Assembly (NCBI GenBank): GCA_001701065.1
Contig: DAAL01000034.1
Coordinates: forward strand, 10,245 to 20,442
Direction of reading: 5' to 3'
From: Bacteroidales bacterium GP4
Lineage (GTDB): Bacteria; Bacteroidota; Bacteroidia; Bacteroidales; Muribaculaceae
Length of the DNA: 10,198 nucleotides
The notes under the pieces were generated by a model that saw only the letters and a program-made list of their open reading frames with translations, did not search any database and had not been told where the DNA came from. Of the stretch, positions 7,827-10,198 are shown piece after piece (positions within the stretch are counted from its first letter, which is position 1; every line of letters starts with the position of its first letter). The translations under genes were made by a program, and so were the position numbers.

Positions 7827-8310
7827 TTGTTCCTTGCATGGTACAATTTGATATTTTGTTCCTCGTATGGCACAATCCAGTGCTTCGTTTCTTACATGGT
7901 ACAATTTAACATTTTGTTTCTTGCATGGTACAAATTGCTCCTTTATTCTTTATATGGTTCAATTTGTAATTTTGTTCCTTATGTAGTACACTATTAATTT
8001 TTGCTCATCACATGGTACAATTAATATATATGTTCCTTATAAAGTACAATAATCCATATTGTTTTATATAAGGTACAATTTATACATTTATTCATTATAG
8101 AGTACAATTATTATTTTTGTTTCTTGCAAGGTATAATTTAATCTAATGCACCACAAAAGGAACAATTTAGTATATTGTTTTACATATAGTTCAATTTCAT
8201 ACATTGCACCTTATAAGGAACAATTATCCACTTTGTACTATTGAAGAAACAATTATTTATTTTGTTCCTTGCAAAGTTTAATTCGATAAATTGTTCTTTT
8301 ATCGGAACAA
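7827..8310. repeat. Array of 17 degenerate 20-bp palindromes in exact 29-bp register
   Basis: This fills the 545-bp gap between the TPR gene and the ATPase. Each unit is a left arm like TTGTTCC, 6 central bases, a right arm like GGTACAA or GGAACAA, then a 9-bp AT-rich spacer. Units start at 7827, 7856, 7885, 7914, 7943, 7972, 8001, 8030, 8059, 8088, 8117, 8146, 8175, 8204, 8233, 8262 and 8291: every step is 29 bp, with no insertions or deletions. Hand counts over 17 units: right-arm position 6 is A in 17, position 2 is G in 16, position 5 is C in 15; left-arm position 2 is T in 16, position 3 is G in 15. Many centres are self-complementary (TTATAA, TTGCAA), so the ideal site is TTGTTCCTTATAAGGAACAA. 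The 29-bp period is not a multiple of three, so the array is non-coding. A protein-binding operator array is the likeliest role. RNA hairpins or an iteron-like element are alternatives. Confidence 0.93.
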
Positions 8311-8323
8311 TTTACTATCTTTG
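8291..8323 (+). promoter_or_regulatory. ATPase promoter overlapped by the last palindrome unit
   Basis: TATCTTTG at 8316-8323 is a perfect TAnnTTTG -7 element. TTGTTC at 8291-8296 serves as the -33 element, 22 bp upstream. The last palindrome (8291-8310) therefore covers the -33 region and ends 5 bp before the -7 element. A protein bound there would be expected to block RNA polymerase. The element lies inside the longest open frame (from TTG 8291), which argues for the ATG at 8339 as the real start. Confidence 0.72.
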
Positions 8324-8338
8324 CAAAAAATTACAGAT

Positions 8339-9532
8339 ATGGATATTCTTAAAAGAAGATACAAGAAACTTCTATCCCAGTTCAAGACCGATATTAGGAG
8401 GTTTATGTTCTACGAGATAGACTGGAGCCAACCCCTTATAGGTATTAAGGGGCAAAGGGGTGTAGGCAAAACCACACTCATGCTCCAGAGAATCAAAGAA
8501 ATCGATCCTACCGGGAAGGCATCATTCTATGCTTCTCTCGACAATCTATGGTTTGCCGAACACAATCTTATAGACTTGGCGGAATATCTCATAAAGGACA
8601 ATGTTTCATATCTTTATCTTGATGAAGTACACAGGATGCCCGGATGGGAAAGGCAAATGAAGAATCTTTACGACTCCTATCCCGAACTTCATGTAGTCTT
8701 CACCAGTTCATCGTTACTGGTGGTCGATCATTCAATAGGTGACTTGTCAAGAAGAGCTGCCATGTACAATCTTCCCGGATTATCTTTCAGAGAATTTCTG
8801 ATGTTTGAGGGAATTGATGCCGGAGAGAGCCTGTCCTTGAATGACATTCTTTATTCACACGAGACAATATCGGCTTCGATAGCATCGAAAATTGATATCC
8901 TGCCCCTTTTCAAGCGGTATATGTCCAAAGGCTACTATCCTTTCTATAGGACAATGACTTTAAGCGACTATTACAGCCGCCTTGAACGGACAGTAAGCAC
9001 CGTCATCGATTCCGATATTCCTGCTGTGGAGAAGAAGATTGACTATGAGACATTGATAAAAGCAAAACGTCTTATAGGCATAATAGCCGGTTCTCAACCG
9101 TATCTCCCCAACATGAGCACATTGGCGGGATTGATGGGAACTAACAGAAATCAACTGCTAAAACTATTTGACCTTCTTGACCGTGCCGGTATCATACGTC
9201 AGATATTCACCTCTACGAATAGCCCGAGGGGTCTTGCAAAACCGCAGAAAGTTCTCCTTGACAATTCGACGCTGATGTGTGCTTTGGATTCGCCTAAAAT
9301 AGGAGCAGAGCGGGAATGCACATTTGCTTCTTTTCTTAGCGCAGGACACAGAGTAGGATTTGCAAAGCAGGGCGATTTTATAGTAGACAATCGGTATCTG
9401 TTTGAGATAGGCGGCAAGGGGAAAGGATTCACCCAAATTCGTGACATTCCCGACAGCTTTGTCGTAGCGGACGATATCGAGTTTGGATTCGGCAACAAGA
9501 TTCCTCTGTGGCTGTTCGGGTTCCTATACTGA
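8339..9532 (+). CDS. AAA ATPase of the AAA_14/DUF4143 type
   Basis: A 397-residue protein from ATG 8339. The frame is open back to TTG 8291, but the promoter lies between. Walker A is GQRGVGKTT (38-46, K44) and Walker B is YLYLDE (91-96; D95, E96). VVFTSSS (119-125) is the sensor-like strand usual in this family. Residues about 255-290 (MSTLAGLMGTNRNQLLKLFDLLDRAGIIRQI) resemble a winged helix. The C-terminus has D346…FEIGGKGK (E356, K360), the PD-(D/E)xK-like pattern of DUF4143. Family knowledge: these ATPases are widespread accessory proteins of poorly known function. About 15 of 24 arginines use AGA/AGG by hand count, against about 6 of 28 in the GH13 gene, suggesting horizontal transfer. 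The 17-unit array upstream implies repression or autoregulation, possibly by the protein itself. Confidence 0.88.
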   Translation: MDILKRRYKKLLSQFKTDIRRFMFYEIDWSQPLIGIKGQRGVGKTTLMLQRIKEIDPTGKASFYASLDNLWFAEHNLIDLAEYLIKDNVSYLYLDEVHRMPGWERQMKNLYDSYPELHVVFTSSSLLVVDHSIGDLSRRAAMYNLPGLSFREFLMFEGIDAGESLSLNDILYSHETISASIASKIDILPLFKRYMSKGYYPFYRTMTLSDYYSRLERTVSTVIDSDIPAVEKKIDYETLIKAKRLIGIIAGSQPYLPNMSTLAGLMGTNRNQLLKLFDLLDRAGIIRQIFTSTNSPRGLAKPQKVLLDNSTLMCALDSPKIGAERECTFASFLSAGHRVGFAKQGDFIVDNRYLFEIGGKGKGFTQIRDIPDSFVVADDIEFGFGNKIPLWLFGFLY

Positions 9533-9548
9533 CACCGTCACAACCGGA

Positions 9549-9565
9549 GCGACTTCGATTGTCGC
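9549..9565. other. Small hairpin just after the ATPase stop
   Basis: GCGAC (9549-9553) and GTCGC (9561-9565) form a 5-bp stem with loop TTCGATT, starting 17 bp after the ATPase stop. No T-run follows, so it is not a terminator alone. It could stabilise the mRNA end or be chance. Confidence 0.35.
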
Positions 9566-9594
9566 ACCTCGTTTACTCTTTATCGGAATTATTT

Positions 9595-9623
9595 AGCCTG
9601 CTCATTTTGGGCAGGCTTCTTTA
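9595..9623 (+). terminator. Intrinsic terminator of the ATPase gene
   Basis: AGCCTGCTC (9595-9603) pairs with GGGCAGGCT (9609-9617), including one G·T pair, across the loop ATTTT. TTCTTTATAATT follows as a broken T-tract. It is the usual GC-rich stem and U-rich tail and lies about 60 bp past the stop. Confidence 0.8.
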
Positions 9624-9645
9624 TAATTATATGCCCGATTTTTAG

Positions 9646-9653
9646 TAATTTCG
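9646..9653 (+). promoter_or_regulatory. Weak -7-like element before the small ORF
   Basis: TAATTTCG matches TAnnTTTG at all but one fixed position and lies 30 bp before ATG 9684. No clear TTG element is present 19-22 bp upstream, so the assignment is tentative. Confidence 0.33.
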
Positions 9654-9683
9654 CAATCATAAAAGATATTGACATTGACTGAT

Positions 9684-9890
9684 ATGACGAAGGAAACAAA
9701 CTATTGTCAGCGGGCTTTTATCAGGAGTGCAGGGATTAATGATCTTGCGGCAGTAGCCGGATTATATGCCCTTGCCCATGAACAGGAGAGGCTGGATATC
9801 GTCTCGTTGGCATTTATGATACAACATTTCAGAATCTGCCACAGAACATCAGGCTTGCCATGTTTGAGAAGAAATTGTAATCGTAATTAA
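9684..9890 (+). CDS. Small unidentified ORF, possibly frameshifted
   Basis: From ATG 9684 the frame gives 68 residues. The first 42 look protein-like (FIRSAGINDLAAVAGLYALAH, then EQERLDIVSL), but the tail is rich in Cys and Arg (RICHRTSGLPCLRRNCNRN), as expected of out-of-frame reading. A -1 shift near 9809 would instead give GIYDTTFQNLPQNIRLAMFE followed by KKL and stop at TAA 9878-9880. That is a more natural 65-residue protein ending 24 bp before the next ATG. The frame of that tail is closed upstream by TGA at 9779, so it is not a separate gene of any length. Either a base was lost in the genome or assembly, or the gene is decayed. The segment IRSAGINDLAAVAGLY loosely recalls the first strand and helix of GNAT acetyltransferases, but this is too short to claim. 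An upstream ATG at 9669 adds MTLTD and lacks support. Confidence 0.45.
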   Translation: MTKETNYCQRAFIRSAGINDLAAVAGLYALAHEQERLDIVSLAFMIQHFRICHRTSGLPCLRRNCNRN

Positions 9891-9904
9891 ACAGGATTTT
9901 GAAT

Positions 9905-10198
9905 ATGACTGCCAAAACAAAGACTATATACCTACGCATAGCATTAAGCATCGGCACATTCCTGATTCTTATATTTGCATTTACGGTATATGCCAATATC
10001 GTAGTCGAAAACGAAGCGCAGGACCGGATATACTCCGATGCGGATTCTGTGCCTCACAATAAGGTGGCTTTGCTTTTAGGGACTATCCCGTTGAACCGAA
10101 ACGGAGGACCTAATTCTTACTTTACCACGCGGATAAATACGGCGGCTGAACTGTACCATGCCGGCAAAGTCGATTTTATCATTGCAAGCGGCGACAAC
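9905..10198 (+). CDS. sanA: SanA/DUF218-type membrane protein, 3'-truncated
   Basis: 98 residues are visible from ATG 9905 and the frame is open to the right edge. A single N-terminal membrane helix (about residues 8-33, IYLRIALSIGTFLILIFAFT) is followed by a periplasmic domain. VALLLGTIPLNRNGGPNSYF then TTRINTAAELYHAGKVDFIIASGDN matches the start of the DUF218 fold as seen in SanA (LGTS…YRI…SGDN). Family knowledge: E. coli SanA is linked to the envelope barrier and vancomycin exclusion at high temperature, with an unknown reaction. The start is 24 bp after the TAA (9878-9880) of the shifted small ORF, or 14 bp after the in-frame stop at 9890, so the two may be co-transcribed. Confidence 0.85.
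   Translation, partial: MTAKTKTIYLRIALSIGTFLILIFAFTVYANIVVENEAQDRIYSDADSVPHNKVALLLGTIPLNRNGGPNSYFTTRINTAAELYHAGKVDFIIASGDN

Noticed and set aside
7827..8310. CRISPR array
   Set aside because: The 29-bp period covers arm, centre and a 9-bp spacer together. There are no long unique spacers, the repeats are degenerate and palindromic, and no cas gene is nearby.
8291..8338. TTG start of the ATPase at 8291
   Set aside because: The extra 16 residues are encoded by the last palindrome and the -7 promoter element, so the ATG at 8339 is preferred.

Overview
The window looks like a Bacteroidales chromosome, most plausibly Muribaculaceae- or Bacteroides-like. The evidence is the recurrent -33/-7 promoters of the TTG…TAnnTTTG type, the near absence of Shine-Dalgarno sequences, a TPR–membrane–HTH regulator, an ECF sigma factor paired with a short membrane protein starting MELEDLKSAWK, and glycoside hydrolases. 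All full-length genes are on the plus strand. Family calls come from motif recognition by eye and no database was searched.

Layout. (1) 1-1409 is the C-terminal part of a GH3 glycoside hydrolase, followed 4 bp later by an M50-like membrane protein (1414-2562). (2) 2692-4077 is a cytoplasmic-looking GH13 alpha-amylase-type enzyme closed by a strong intrinsic terminator (4103-4141). (3) 4224-6005 is a likely three-gene unit: ECF sigma factor, four-helix membrane protein overlapping it by 4 bp (candidate anti-sigma factor), and a CPBP-family intramembrane protease. (4) 6006-6254 holds what looks like a small structured RNA gene on the minus strand, plus the promoter of the next gene. (5) 6255-7793 is a lipobox/TPR/transmembrane/LuxR-like HTH regulator whose mRNA would be nearly leaderless. 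(6) 7827-8310 is the most striking object: 17 consecutive degenerate copies of a 20-bp imperfect palindrome (ideal form TTGTTCCTTATAAGGAACAA) in exact 29-bp register. The last copy lies on the promoter of an AAA ATPase gene of the AAA_14/DUF4143 type (8339-9532). (7) 9533-9683 holds a hairpin, a terminator and a weak promoter. It is followed by a small, possibly frameshifted ORF (9684-9890) and the start of a SanA/DUF218-type membrane protein that runs off the window.

How the parts may work together. GH3 and GH13 suggest carbohydrate breakdown. The ECF/membrane/CPBP group suggests an envelope-signalling module. The palindrome array and the ATPase together look like one accessory unit: an ATPase with a winged-helix-like segment and a nuclease-fold-like C-terminus, preceded by an operator array that covers its promoter. 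The ATPase uses AGA/AGG for arginine far more than the GH13 gene does, which suggests separate acquisition. The strongest candidate for an undescribed system is this array plus ATPase; the minus-strand RNA at 6005-6090 is second.
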